Origin: Trachelipus rathkii
Taxonomy: Eukaryota > Arthropoda > Malacostraca > Isopoda > Trachelipodidae
Reading direction: 5' to 3'
NCBI GenBank assembly: GCA_015478945.1
Contig: JABUQX010002701.1
Coordinates: forward strand, 75,001-139,000
DNA: 64,000 bases
Position 1 is the stretch's first letter, and each line of letters begins with the position of its first letter. The notes beneath the pieces were generated by a model. It was not told the DNA's origin. It was given only the letters and a program-made list of their open reading frames with translations, and ran no database searches. Below are positions 1 through 15,000 of the stretch, one piece after another. The translations under genes and the position numbers were made by a program.

Positions 1-2
1 TA

Positions 3-34
<32 letters not shown>

Positions 35-530
35 TTAAAATTTTATTCGATAAAAAAAAAATTTAAATTAAGATTAGAATATAAAACAATAAAATTTAAG
101 TATTTTAACGAACTCAACAGGAGGAGCAACAAAATTTTTAATTCAGTTCTTTTGGAAATTTTAATGATATTAAATAGACAAATAAAGCGGTATCCTAAAT
201 AATTTATTTGAGAAGCGGCAAAATTATCTTATCAATTCTTTTTGACATAAATGAATAAAAATATAATTTTATACTTGAAAATAAAGAAGCTGCTATGAAT
301 AATTTCTGGTCTAAAAGTGGAGGTTTCAACGCAGTTGGTCAATACGTGGTCAATATGATCGAAGATTATCTTCGCATGGCTCTTGAAGCTGGGAACCTTC
401 TTCTGCCATTTTACTCTTGTCGCTCTGTAACGACGCAGGAGTAGCTAAAAAATTACATCTGCGATTGACACCACCCTGCATTCCATGCGGGACACGGTGT
501 TGATAATAATATAAGTAATAATAATATAAT
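1..530. other. AT-rich non-coding sequence with a short TA tract
   Basis: A TA tract fills the first 34 bases. The rest is AT-rich unique-looking DNA with a slightly more GC-rich patch near 300-500. I see no coding frame, RNA gene or transposon signature. Confidence 0.5.
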
Positions 531-961
531 AATAGAGATATATATATAGATATGTATATATATATAATATATATATAGGGTGGTATATATATATATAGGT
601 ATATATTATATATATATATACTAATATAATTATAGTATATATATATATAGTTTATATATATAGTGAGTGAGTGGATAGTGTGTTATAAGTATATATATAG
701 GTGAGTGAGTTAGGGTATATATATATATATATTATATAGTATATATATATATATATTTATTATATTAGAAATTAATTATATATAGTGATGTGTGGGTATA
801 TATATGAGTATAGGGTGATGGGATGATGTAGGGTGTAGTGTTGTAGGTAGATTATAGGGGTATAGGTAAAGTAGAATATATATTACTGACTTTTTAATTA
901 TTTTTGGTATCACTAAGGCAAGAAGGCGTTGCCTACTCTGCCTACCCCCAAAGCCGCACTG

Positions 962-1000
<39 letters not shown>

Positions 1001-1037
1001 AGTGATGATGCGGTAGTGTAGTAGTGAAGTGAGGTAT

Positions 1038-1082
<45 letters not shown>

Positions 1083-1799
1083 TTGAGTGTGAGGTAGTAG
1101 TGGTAGTATATATATATATATTATTGTATACAGATATATTATATATATATATGATAAGGTATAGGTATATATATATATATATATATAATAGTGAGTGAGT
1201 AGAGTATAATAGAAGCGTGATGAGAGTATATATATATATATATATAATAATATATTATATTATATATATATATATACATAAATAATATATATAGTGAGTG
1301 AGTGAGTATATATATATATAGATAGATATATATATATCATAGCTATAGTATATATTTATTATATATACTTATATATATATAGTAATATATAAATTTATTG
1401 AGTGATAGTGAGTGAATATATATATATGTATAAGAGTAGTATAGTATAGTATATATATATATATATATATATATATGAGTGATTTTTTTCAGAATTTGTT
1501 TGTCTATCTATTTTTTTTATATGTAATAGATATATATATAATATATATGAATATAATATGTATATATAATATAAATATACTATATATAAGTAACTAATAT
1601 ACTTGTATATTAGTGAGGTAATTATAGGTATAATATATATAGTATATAGGTGAGGTATATGATAGGTATATAATAATAAGGATATATAAAGTATGTAAGA
1701 TATATTGTAGTGATATGTATATAAAATATATATATATATATATATTATATATATAACTATTTTAGTGTAAGTATATATAATATAATATGTGGTAGAATA

Positions 1800-1831
<32 letters not shown>

Positions 1832-1996
1832 TTTATTTATATGGAATGATATCTTTTACAATACATATATATAGGATACATACATATGTAGATATATTAT
1901 ATATAATTATATATAAGTATAACATATATATAGAAGTATACGATATAGATAGTAGTGAGTAGATAGATATATATATATAGTATATTAATTATAAGA

Positions 1997-2035
<39 letters not shown>

Positions 2036-2127
2036 ATACATACATACAATGGGTTGAGTGAGTGAGTGATGTGGTATAGCATATGATATATATATATATA
2101 TATTAATATAATATATATAGATATAGG

Positions 2128-2158
<31 letters not shown>

Positions 2159-2427
2159 TATATTAATATTAGTAGTGATGTAGGATGAGTATGATTAATA
2201 GAATATTTATAATAAATATATATATATAGTAGATATATATATATATTAATGGATATATATATATAATAAGGTATAATTGTATGGATGTATACTATATAGA
2301 TATAGTATATATGAGTGTAGTGATGGGTAGTAGTGTATGGATGTGTATTATATATATATATATATATAGGAGTGAGTATGTATATAGTATATATATATAA
2401 TATATATAATAATATGAAAGATAGTGT

Positions 2428-2479
<52 letters not shown>

Positions 2480-2776
2480 TCATTAATTTAATTAAATGGG
2501 TAAATAATTTGTTTTTACTCTTTTTTATTAAATATACATCAATATATATATATATAAAGGTTAGTAGCATTTATTGACGACCGATTCATATGGAAGATAT
2601 GGGCATAGAAATCTATACATACTATATAAATATATATATATATAGTGATGTGAGTGAGGTAGTTATATAATATATATAATATAGTATATATATATATATT
2701 ATAGTATATTAATATAATAATATAGTATATAATATATATATATATATTCTAGTGATATAATATAAAGATTATATAT

Positions 2777-2818
<42 letters not shown>

Positions 2819-3010
2819 TATATATTAATATAATATATTATGGTATATATATAGATATATTATATATATATATATAGGTATATATAATATACATATATAA
2901 TATTATATATATATATTATATATATGAGTAGTGTGTCTTGATATATATAATATATTATTATATATATATATATATATAGTGTGTGATAGAGGAGTGTGGT
3001 AGATATATAT
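530..3010. repeat. Compound microsatellite of TA runs interspersed with GTGA/GAGT motifs
   Basis: About 2.5 kb is dominated by TA dinucleotide runs. At irregular intervals they are broken by short GTGAGTGAG-type tetranucleotide patches, for example near 662, 704, 1190, 1292, 1400 and 2055. A few unique-looking islands interrupt it (about 890-962, 1480-1520, 2480-2640). The open frames within it are translations of simple repeat and are not genes. Confidence 0.9.
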
Positions 3011-3125
3011 AACATCATTTTTTGGGCAATATTCCCTAAAAATTGTTTTGTTTTTTGTTATTTTCAAAATTAATAGACATTTAGATTATAAATAAACTAT
3101 ATTATAAGACTATATATAATATTAT

Positions 3126-3217
3126 AAGAATATAAATATTTCAAGACTATATTATGTAATAAGACTATAATAAGAATATAAATATTTCAAGACTATATTA
3201 TGTAATAAGACTATAAT
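3126..3217. repeat. Two identical tandem 46-bp units
   Basis: The 46 bases at 3126-3171 are repeated without change at 3172-3217. The AT-rich unit contains ATTTCAAGACTATATTATG. Partial related units with TAAGACTATA flank it at about 3095-3125 and 3218-3250, so this is probably the remnant of a longer minisatellite. Confidence 0.9.
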
Positions 3218-3709
3218 AAGACCATTAAAATTTAATAGGTTATAAGACTGTATACTATAATCAAAATTTTTTATGATTAGACTCATTCAGTCTTTGCTTT
3301 TTACTTATTATTTATTTAAACTAATGTTAAACACTTATTCAACCTGTATCTTACCCTTGTTATGCTGCCATTTTTCCATTCATATTTTTCTTTTTAGTCG
3401 GTATACGACTATATATTTAATTTGATTTTTATTTGTAAAATTTAAGATAAGAAGCTGTGTGCTTTTCATTCAACTTGATCTCAGATCACTTCTGATTTTA
3501 GCGGAAAACAATTATTATATTAAGAAAAACTGATTAGTTATCTTTGTGTTTTGACATCATCTTCATAATAAGATTTTAATTCCAGTTCATGACTATGTCC
3601 TATTTATGACCTTAGATTTCCTAACAATATCTTCTTCTCACTACTCTATATCTATAGTTGTCTTTTTCTGCCTCTTTTTTATCGTTCTAAACCCCAGCAT
3701 GGAGATTAC

Positions 3710-3752
3710 TCCTCCTCCTCCTCCTCCTCCTCCTCCTCCTCCTCCTCCTCCT
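3710..3752. repeat. CTC trinucleotide microsatellite
   Basis: A clean (CTC)n run of about 14 units lies in otherwise AT-rich DNA. The surrounding + frame reads as poly-proline, but it is only 60 codons long and has no other coding character. Confidence 0.95.
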
Positions 3753-6050
3753 TTTACACTTACATTAATCCCCTTAACTCAAGCATGAAACCTTCGCCCT
3801 AAACTTTTGAACAAGTGTTCACCTCTTTCTTCTTTCTTTGAAGATGTACACCTACAGCAGTACATCCTCTTGTTCATTTCTCAAATTCATGTTCTTATTT
3901 TCTCTTTTAGTGAATTATCTCAAAAAGTAGGTCTTATTTTTACTTTATATTACCCTCAAACCATTCATATTCTTTGCCCGCTAATTTTTTCATTCTCTTA
4001 TTTCATAGCAACTTTCTACTTAATAGTATTTTTCATCTGTATTTGTCATGCTTTAACAAACGTGACTTATCTCCCCAACTTTCTCTAAATCTCGACTAAG
4101 CTCACAGTTCCACTCTGACGTACTCACTTAGAACCAACACACATATTCCACTGGAACTTCCCAAATACCGTAACCGCGGAATTCCGACATCAATATATGA
4201 ACAACAACAAGACCAACATAAGCATAATTTGACTCCCCCGTCACCTATGATAGTTATACCAGAGTACTTAGAAACAATCATTAACAATCTCAACCATGTC
4301 CAACGTGACTAATAAGAATACATAATTTTGATGAGATAGCAACTCTACTTCTATATCCAATACGTACTCCTTAGTGTCGAGTAGAAGACAGCACTCTATC
4401 TTCATTCCGAATTTTAAAGTGCTATTCGTATCATTAAGAAAGTAAAGAAAGAACATTCTATATACCCATAGAGTCCACTAGTGACACATGCGACCGGTAT
4501 CTATATCAATACAATATCACCTTAGAGAACAAAAGTGCGACATCATGCACATCTTCTATCTCACAAGCGTCGTTAGATACAAACATCAAAAAACATATTG
4601 AAATATTTAGAAAAAGCAAGCTCACTCATAAGAATACACTCGAACAATATAGAGTACAGTGAAAAAGTAAGCCACTAAGTATAATTATAGAACTCAAATG
4701 GTAACATAGCAACAACAATCACTAAGATTGCTATCACTCACTGAAAATAACCACTATTACATAGCGATCTCCAAGAATAATAGTAATTACTAACATATAT
4801 CCACCAACAAACAGCTAAACAAAAATAACAGATCACCAACAAACCAAACTCACTCAATATCCGATAGTAGCGATACACTAAGACAGCGCTTAACATAGCA
4901 TACAATACACCAAGAGCATACAGAATAAATATAAATCACGGTAAACTACTAATACTGGAACCAAACCGGGTGGCGTAACAGAAGGAAGCCCACAAAAAGT
5001 AGTTAACAACAAACAGCCGCCCCGCCTAAATTGAGACAACACCGGCGACTCGCACAATTAAATCACTCAAACCAAGTTGTACTTCAGGTAAACAATCCAA
5101 AACAGTACAGTCATTTAAATAACAATGCATTACGGTCCTCACTCTCAACATATCCTTATGTCCTAGTAATACATAGCTAATACAATATATAATACATATA
5201 ATTGTCGCCTCGTAGTGATAATAGCCTTCAGTGATGACATCTGAATAATCGTGGACTCTAAGTTGTAGAGTTTATAATTACGGCAATAGATATGTAACCA
5301 TTCACTTACAATTTCGATCATATGTAATCTAATCTCAATGTCATATCAAAGTAGAAGAATAAAAGCACACTTAATAATTATTATTATAGAGTCTTATAGT
5401 GTCAATTGCAATGTATATACAGGAACTCGCCCCACACTCTCCACCGATTACTATGACAATCTCCAATAGACGATAAGTCAATAAATTAGAGAATAAAGTG
5501 TAACTTCTAAAATAACATATACCGACTGTCGACACATTATCCAAATAACACCAGTAGGTCAAACACGTTATTGAAGATCCTGTGTGTATGAGCATGATAT
5601 CATGATATAAAATCATATGATTCCAGCAGAACTCCGAGTAAATGCCTCATAGATCATGTACTGACGTTATGGTACTACAGGAGTCCTTGCAAAAGAAAAT
5701 CTAAATAATGTAAAATATAATATGAATATAATACTCCTATCATCCAATACAGTATAATCTATATAGGGCGATGTGGGCCAACTGGACTGTAACTGACCGT
5801 AATTCATAAGACAGCCGTTTTACTCTATGATTATGTCACGTTCAGAATTATTATAAGTGGTACTATCATGACATATATACCCTATACTACATTCGTTATT
5901 CTTTATTGCGGATAGCAGTCGGAATACGGTCATCTAGTGCTGAGTTATGCATCATGAGCGCTAATATGATATAATCTTATCTATTATACTCGGTGATTGG
6001 ATGTAGTGATATTGCATTGATGTAAGTGTCATATAATTAAATTTAATATA
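3753..6050. other. Non-coding block with A/C strand bias
   Basis: No gene seen. From about 4080 to 5300 the + strand is rich in A and C and poor in G, with many CAA, ACA and CTCA words. It resembles a strongly diverged CA/CAA repeat. Short open frames on the - strand are consistent with chance in such biased DNA. Confidence 0.4.
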
Positions 6051-6091
6051 CAATTGAATTATTATTAATTATAAATATTATTATTATTATG
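6051..6091. repeat. Degenerate TTA trinucleotide tract
   Basis: A short run built on TTATTA and AATTATTA, one of several such tracts in the window. Confidence 0.7.
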
Positions 6092-6754
6092 GCCTGTTAG
6101 GTCCAGGTGAGAGATGATGTATCCATGTATGAGTTTAGTGAGGACGATTCCGAAGGAGAAAACCAAATCCTGAGCGGTGAGGGCTTAGCTTTATTTTTTT
6201 CACCCCTATTAATTACATTATCTAGTAGTAAATTATTGATTAAAAACTCAATATCAGGTTTATAAGCCTTTTCATTTTCCTTTGACTTCTTTCCATGACC
6301 AACCTTAATAGTATTTCTTTCATGAACAGTAAGAAAATTTTGCGTATTAAAATTATCTATGAGAATTAAAAAGATAAATAAACAATATGATTTTAAGAGA
6401 CATATAGCTACCCCAGACTCTCAATCCGTTTAACACTATTCATGAGAACTATGTATACATCAATATAGAGCGCGAAAGTCAGGATTATTAATCTCGTCTA
6501 GTGAGTATATTCACTCAAATTTAGAAGTAATAATAAAATTGTACGATATAATGATAATTCCCGTAAAATTTGGTTGTATGGTGATGTCTCACCAAAGCGA
6601 AGGCAAATAAAAAGTAAGTTAACTAGACAATATAGAATGCTGTTTTAGGATAATCTCATAAGAATGTGTAAAAAAATTATAGAAATTCGTAACTGAAATA
6701 TCTCATGGTCATAACTCAGTCCAGAGAATATTGAGTGGGATATATCCATTAAAG

Positions 6755-7075
6755 TATTAACATCGCTGCTCCCCTCGCGCACATCTCTCTGAACTAATAC
6801 CTCACTTCCTCTTCCCTTCCTCCAGCTCGACTCGTGCAGAAGCTTTTCATGCTTCTATGCTGCTTCGCGCGCTCGATTTGGGCGTCTCTCATTTACACTA
6901 ACTGTTCGCAGAATATCTCTTTCTCGTGTGCGTGCGTGCGCTCTTGCTGCCCCCTCCTCGCATTACCTAGTCTCGCGACTCCATTCCTCTCATCGCTCCA
7001 CGCTCATTCCGTGTGCGCGTGTGTCGCCCGACGTCTACATGCGGAAGCTCTACAGATCACACTTTACAAAGAGAC
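6755..7075. other. GC-richer island with degenerate CT and GTGCG motifs
   Basis: About 320 bases clearly richer in G and C than the flanks, with CTCT, CGCG and GTGTGCGTGCG-like words, so probably an eroded CT/CG/TG compound repeat. An 81-codon + frame crosses it (6834-7079), but it looks like translated repeat with many Cys, Ala and Ser codons. No function recognised. Confidence 0.4.
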
Positions 7076-10000
7076 GTAGATATGAGTAAGGGTACATGAT
7101 ATAGACACAAACATGTTTAACTGCTCAGCTCACGCGAATCCAGGAAGAAAGTGGCTGCAGCAAAGAGATAGAGGGAAAGAACAGCAAGCTCAGTCAATTC
7201 AGATAACTTTAATAACAGAATCTATAATAAAAGCAAGCTACGCCGAGTCTATATGCTTTAAAACACATATGACTTCGTATTTTAAAACATGTAAGTCTTA
7301 AGCTTATTATCACTCTATCATACATTTTTTGTGACTGATAATTACAAGTTCTATTATTAATATACTAAGAGAGAGCTATATCGGTTTGACGTGATGTTCA
7401 TATGGGTATTGGTAATAGGAAATTTTATTTAAAAAGTGTATCTTTTATATGAGTTTCTCGTATAATATTTGGGGAAGTTATAGGTATTAGAGATTCTGCG
7501 TTATTCTATTTATTATCTATATCAAAAGGGTTTCTAGTCAGACGTGTTCTTAGAAAGCTTTGTTGTAACATAAGTTCTTATATGAGAGATAAAGTCCAAA
7601 TTTGTGTTATAGAGGTGTGAAAGAGAGAGTCTGAATTCAAAGAATATGATCTATATACTGTAGATATTGTTATTTAACGTAGATCAATTCTATCAATTTT
7701 CCATCCTCTTTAATTATTAATTTAAATATAACAAGATATATAATATAATCTAAATTAAAAATAAAGTCAGTTTTTAAAAAATTTACTTTTGAAAAGAGCA
7801 AATCACAATAGTTAAGTATTTTACTTTTTTGTTAATATATATTAAATTAAAGAGGGATTGGAAAAATTGAAAGAGTATCTACGTTAATAATATTCTACAG
7901 GAATATATAGAGAAAACATATAACAATTGTATAATATATCGGACACTTTTCACTCCTCTAAACTACAAAAAAATTAGTAGCTTATTAATCCATAAAAGAC
8001 TTTATTATGTATAATAGATTCAACCGAGGGTTTAAGATTATTCTTAATCTGAGAATTGCATGGACCCCTTTGGAGAATATAGGAAATTAATAGAATAACG
8101 CAATTTCTAATAAAGTCAAAATAACTTATCCCTCACAGTATATTATAGAGAAAACTATAAAGAACACTTTAATAATTTTTTCCAATACCATCAATGAAAA
8201 ACGAAAACGATTAAGCTCTGTAGTATTAATTATTAAAAACTGAATAATGTCGAGTCAGAATATGATAAAGATGAAGAGAGAACAAATTAAAAATTGAAAT
8301 TTTAATTAGAATCAATATTAATAGCACAATGAAGTCACGGGAAGAAGCTTTATATTTAATTATTAAGATCTTACTATATAAGTCACAATTGAAAAAACTG
8401 AGCTCAGTGCTGTCTCTACTCGTGAAATGTACAACTTTCGGAATGATGTAGTAACAGTAGTAACGTTTGAGTATGTATGCACGAGATTTCATATGATCTG
8501 AGTGAAAGATGATTATAAAATGTAACTGACCACTTATCCAAGTACTTCAAACAAGTATCTTCCAAATAATATATTCGTACAAACATAAAATATATAGCCA
8601 AGCAAAATATTTCAATCTATTTTAAAAGAAATAAAAACACAAAAAAAACCCCGATAACAGCATTAAAGAAAGCTTCTCTATCATAACAAGAAAAAAGGAT
8701 TTTATGAATTGCGACAATAGGTAGGATAAAATCGTTGATTGTCATCATTAAGGGAAACGATAGATTAGATAAAATATACCAAGAATGATAACATAAATAT
8801 ATATGATATAAATGAAAGGTCGTGCTAAGTTATGGTGAAACATCTGTTAAATGGACAGAAAAAATATCAGAGCGAACTTCACATATTAAACTTTAAAAAA
8901 ATTTATTAAATTTTAATTATATTTATTTTGTTAGTATATTATGCTTACACTTGACATTTTTTATCGAAAAATTGTTAAAATATTAAAAAAATAAAAAATT
9001 TAATTTTCTTCATTTGAAAGATGTGACCGAAGTTATGTACGGACGAAATAGCTTGGTACTTCTAACTTAAAATCTAATGATTATATATTTATTCATAAAG
9101 ATTAAGTAAATTTTAAAAGAAAATTATACTTCAAAAATAATAAAAAGAAAATAACTTTCAGGAGGCTTGTAAAAACAAAGAAAATATCTTTCTATGATAA
9201 TATTTGATATATTATATATTATATAGTATTTCAAAATATATATCAAAAATATTGCGTGTTAATTGGGATATACTATATAGAGCGCCTACCATTTTCTAAC
9301 TGCATAGCCCTAATAGTACCAGCGGTAATTTAAAATCAATATACCAATATAATAATATTGTGAATGTGGGGATTCATCCGGAAGAAAGGTATCGAACATA
9401 CAATATAGCTATTTTGCAAAAGTGAGATAGGCGCGCCTGCAGTGAAAAATAGAGATAATCTCCGTTATTAAGTAAATGTATGTACCCCTGAAAACATACA
9501 TTAGAATTATAGAATAATAGATATGCACTATCAATCAAACTTAAAGATGAAAGCTGGCTTGTCTTAGAATAATGATTGGAGATTGATAATAAATAATAGA
9601 TAATAATAGATAATATTGGATACTCTGTAAAGAGGGAAAACATTTTGAGAAGATATTCAATTAATTAGAGTATAATTAGATTATTAATAAGATATTATGT
9701 GATATCATATTTGATGAATAATATTACAAGGATATAAGATGTAATTAGTGATAATATATTATATATTAGTATATTAAGTATATTAAGTATATATTGAGAC
9801 TATTTGAAGAATGTGAATTAATTAATGTATATTATTGATTATTAAAAGTTATGGTAATTATATATTATTTTCGTTAATTATTATGTAAATAATTAATTTA
9901 TTATTATTATTATGATTAGATATTTTTATTATTATTAGATGATATATATCCTGGTTTGACTTTTGAACCTGTAGTATGGTCATTTGCAAAGAATTAATTT

Positions 10001-10620
10001 AAATTCCAGAAGACGTGAATGACTTACGTTAGTTGTCTTAATTCTCCCTCCAGTGTTCACATATTAGGCATGATAGTGCTGCATTAAATAAAGAATCATG
10101 GATGTATTTAAAAAGACGCCATACATATTGTTTCTGTAGAGAGAGAAATCTATAGAGTTATAGATGTATTCCGTCTTTTCGCGCTATTTACTGATTTCTT
10201 CTATAATGCTTACAAATTCAGAATTTCTTTATATCTTGATTGTCTCTCATGAAATCGTGATCTAATGATATCACTTCCACCCCCAACTCACCTGATGCCA
10301 CCACCAGTACCCCTTACTGTTCTTCTATACCGTCGTACTCTCGTAATCTCCGTTTCATCATATCTCTGTTAAGTATCGGATTGTTTTCCGAATAGAAGCG
10401 CGGAATACTGAGAGTGGCTCACCGAGATAGTCTGGCAATTAATTAAATGCTCTTAAACATACTCGACATTTATGTTCGTCGTGGAATCAACTCGTAAACG
10501 ATGATGCATACGTGCTCTCAAAAAACTTAACGCTTAAAATTGTAGCAACAACCAAATCTTTTGTTTATGAGATAATTCACTTGGAGCTTCTACTAAGTTG
10601 CCATAGTTTTCTGTTAATCA
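7076..10620. other. AT-rich non-coding sequence
   Basis: Nothing recognisable in about 3.5 kb. Frames longer than 60 codons exist on the - strand near 8226-8601 and 9374-9643, but their composition (Ile, Tyr, Leu, Ser) is what AT-rich DNA gives by chance, and I see no domain motif. Confidence 0.4.
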
Positions 10621-10775
10621 ACACTAAGAATAAATAAATAATAATTAAATAATACTGAATATAAATAATAGATAATTAATAATAATAATAATAATATAAT
10701 AAATATAATAATATAATAATAAGAAATAATAATAATAATAATAAATAATTAAAAATAATAATAAATAATATGAAA
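10621..10775. repeat. Degenerate AAT trinucleotide microsatellite
   Basis: About 150 bases of AATAATAAT with scattered interruptions, flanked by unique AT-rich DNA. Confidence 0.85.
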
Positions 10776-10899
10776 TTTAATCTTAATTCCTAAGGCAGCA
10801 TTGTCCAAGATTGGGATTGGTTTAGATGTCCTGTCTTTTTGAATTTTATTACCCAATGGTACTATTGGTGGCTTATTAGCTAATGCATCGGACAGCTTA

Positions 10900-13800
10900 A
10901 CTTATATGAAAATGTGATTGACTATACTCTATGGAAATATTTATTTATTGATCATCACCTACACCAGACGATTCCCCAAAGTATTATTTATCTCTTGATA
11001 TTATGTAATATAAAATTAGGAGTTTAATTAGTGGAGTTGTCAATTCATATATTTATGTCAGACACAGTGTATCTAGTTATTCCTATATTCTAGTAGCGAT
11101 TGTCCTTTGTTACTATTACTCATAGTTATTTAAGTTACTTGGGAAAAAACAATTCTTATGTCAGTTGTAGTAGGTGGTGTCATTTATTATATTTTATAAT
11201 TTTAGTAATCTTATGAATAGGAGAAATATCCACATAGAGGAGTAAGATCTTGTATAGCATATTTACTCGGTGATATATTGAATTGACCCTAATATAGTTG
11301 TTTATCCTAGGGGAAGTATTATACGATATTAGTAACTATATTATAGAAATATATGAGTATATAGATAGATATATATATATACTGTAGTTTGAAATTATAT
11401 TTAGTATTATTATTGGTAATATCGCTACATATATTCTTATAGAGTTACTTTATCTCTCTAGAATATTGTCATTTATATAATTGGAGTGTCGTGTAAGTAG
11501 TGTAGTTGAGTATAGGGTAAATTAAAGATTCTTAGTTAATATATAGCTTAATAGTTATAATTTCTTGTGAATGTTGATATTTATTTCATTACTCATGATA
11601 GTATGATGATTGATATGTAATATTCGATTGTTAGGTTGATTATAATATCTATGGAGTAGATATTTTATATAATATACATATAAAAAATTTGACTCAGTAT
11701 CACTATCGTATAATGTTCAACGTATGGGATATTTATTAAAGGAGTAAATATTATTTATTTACGGTATGATAAGATGTAATAGAATTATGGTGAGGGTGTG
11801 TAAGGATAAGATAGATTATTATTATTATATATTCTATAGAGCTATACTTGAGCATGATACTAATTTTTAAAAATATGGATTGTATATTGTAGGATGAGTA
11901 TATTAATGATCAGGACTGGAGTAAGAGGTAGTTTTGTAGGATGATTGTACTAGAAGAAGGATATTGAGCGAATGATGGTTCTTAATGACTAAACTAGTCT
12001 TAGTGAGACCGACAAATTCTATGTATAAGAATACGAGACAAGAGCTTGATATGTCTCTATATTATAGTGTTTTCATAGGTGGGCGACCGTGAGGTGATGC
12101 TCGATCTAAACTAACATCAAGACAGATATTATCTGCATGATATGTTAGAGTGTCCAAATGCACAATCATTACAAGTAATAGGCACAAGAACAACTACTCA
12201 TAGAAGATACATGATGATTGTTAATGTCTATGAAGAATTAAAACTGTTAATTAACTTACCGAAACCATCCTAACTCCCCTCCCAGTCTCACACACACATA
12301 AATACACTTATATATATATAGAGTTAATTCTCATCATTCTGGTGATAGTAAAGCTATGAATAAAGGGATGTTTTATAGTATAGTATGAATTGTACAATCA
12401 TTGTAAGTTCTTTATTATCCATTGTTCCAAATTGTTATATATATATATATATATATAATATTACAGCATATTGATTTTTTCTATATATTTATAAATAAGA
12501 ATATTTACGAAATGTACTACCTAACAATCATCAATCAATAACATATAATTATATTTTAATTTTGAAAGAAGAGAGTATGTATGAATTTATTCATGTGAGT
12601 GAGATAGTTAAAAAATTACAACTACCACTTTAAAATTAGGGGCAATTTGTTAGTCAACTCCTATTATAATAATATTTATAATTATATTATATAATTGTAT
12701 AGTAAGTGATAGTGCGTTACCTTATAATAATCTAGTGTAGCGATCGAGATTGGTTAATACTTCCTAAAGTTTTCTTCTATTCCATTCGAAAAGTCTACAG
12801 TTATAATGAATACTTTTCTCTATTTAAATAATAATATAAATAGTGAAGTCAGTAGTTAGTAGGTATACCAATCATAATTAGTCTTGTAGTAATATTCTAT
12901 TGCTACAACGAGAACGTTGTAGTGATTATAAGTAGGATAGTAATGAGTATGTGATATTATAAATCGTGAGTATGTAGATAGTTAGATCTATGTATAGTAT
13001 AAGTGAAGTGTAAACAGTTTCTTATTATGATAGAAATATCGAATCTATGTGAATAGTATGATTAAGAAGATTAACTCATAAAGAATATTATCTTAAGAGA
13101 AAGATTATTTTTTTCAAAATATTCTAGAAGTAATATAAATGTAATAAAAGATAAAAAAATATATGGTAATATAAATTGAAACTCTTTTGGGCTTAAATCC
13201 CGCTTAAATGATTATGAAAATAATTTATAGTATTATAAATTAATTTGATATATACATAAAGGGTATATATATATATAGTGATATAGCAGTTGTATTTGTC
13301 ACAGCATAAGTCTAATATATTCTGTGTAGCATTAAGTGGCGACGTTACTTAAGTATGATTAGACATAAGATACCTAGTGTTGTAGGCTAAAAATATTATG
13401 TTAATATATGAATTCTGAAGTCGTATACAAATAGAGTTTAAAAGGTTTTAGACAGAATACAATAAGAAGTGATATAGCATTATTATTTTAATCATTTATT
13501 AAACCGTATATAATTAATATTGTCTTTATTATATGTAGTTGATTGTGTTATAATGATAACTAATTTTGTGATAATATATAAATAAGTAATATATATATAT
13601 ATTTATTACATAAATAATTTATGGCATCGTTTTTTAGGGCGAGAATTTTGATTATGTGTATTTTATACAAGATTATGAGCTATCTCTTAGTTACACTATT
13701 TTCAATTGTATGTTAAGTGTATATATATAATATATAATATATATACTGTGTGAGGATATTTCTGTCACAAATTTTATTTAACGTAAATTATTTTGAAGTT

Positions 13801-15000
13801 TTGGTCTAGCGGTTATTATTAGGTTTATGCCAATCTACTGAGCTAAGTATAATTAGATTATGTTTATTCTATATTTAGTTTAGATCTATATATTGTTTAT
13901 AAATTAATAGTTAATTATGATTCAGCTGCTATTTGTTATAGTAGATATTTCTGTTTTATTAGAGTATAGGTGCTAATTTTCTGGTATGAATATTATTTAT
14001 TGTGAATATCAATATAATTGTTATTGTCACCGGTTCCATTCACGGCATAATTTTATTTTAGATGATTATTTTATAATAATATTTATGATAAATATATATT
14101 ATTTATTGAGAGAGGTAAAACACTAATTTCATTATTTTTGCCTTTTATAGGTCTCTTTAAAATAATTTATCAGTTAGTGACTATCTTAATTAGATATGTC
14201 CTCTGTAAAAGATAATACATACGAAGAGTATATTATATATGTTGAATATATAATTTATAATGATTATTATTGTGAATTGACCTGGCGAGAGCATATAAAA
14301 TGTTATGTCCAGGTTTCTTATGACTAGAATTATTAGGGAAACAGTTATAAAAAGATACTCAAAGAGTAATATGAATGAGTAAATTTCTTGGTTATTATAT
14401 ATATATATTATATATATGTTGAAAACTAGGCGATGAGTAATAGTAGTGATAAATTCGTTGTTAATATTTAAAATTACCGTAGTTAAGTAAGTTATATTTA
14501 TATAGTTTAAATACACTCTGGTGTGTGTTGTAGGTGTATGTGATAGCGCAATTGTTTTTGTTATAGTAATGATGATAGCCGATGTAGAGTAGTTGTGTAT
14601 ACATATGATATAAGTCCCAGGCAAATTTAAGTTAATAATATAGTTAGCAAGGGGACAGTTCTTATATATAAGTGAAATACATATAACCTTGCAGTCCGTT
14701 GTATTTGTAGATGTAGTATAATGAATAGAAATAAATTTAACAATGCCAAATTGGTTCCATTGCTGAAATAACCATTTTGTTTGATATTAATTACGACTGA
14801 TGGATTCAAATTATAGGTAACTATTACTACACATTCAGGTCTGTCACGTTATACACTATCAAGAACTGATTTTATTTTATATACTACAATTTGATTCTGG
14901 TGATTACAATCAGCTTGTATTGCTACTATGGTTATATTGATAATTATATGTATTATATTATTATTAAATTCAAGAATGATTATAAGTGTTTATAAATGAT
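10900..15000. other. Non-coding block with G/T and A bias, very low C on the + strand
   Basis: Across about 4 kb the + strand is poor in C and rich in T, A and G, with repeated GTAG, AGTG and TAGT words. This is what a decayed GT/TA array would leave. A short TA array lies at about 12437-12460. A 144-codon - frame (14190-14624) is a shadow of this bias (Ile, Thr, Tyr repeats) and not a credible gene. Confidence 0.45.

Noticed and set aside
1897..2082. Tyr/Ile-rich open frames in TA arrays (also at 35826-36026, 51807-52241, 55374-55646)
   Set aside because: They are direct translations of TA dinucleotide repeats and carry no protein signal.
3606..3788. Proline-rich protein frame
   Set aside because: The proline tract is the CTC microsatellite and the frame is only 60 codons.
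14190..14624. 144-codon minus-strand frame
   Set aside because: Composition (Ile, Thr, Tyr, Asn) mirrors the local base bias; no motif, and similar frames arise by chance in AT-rich DNA.
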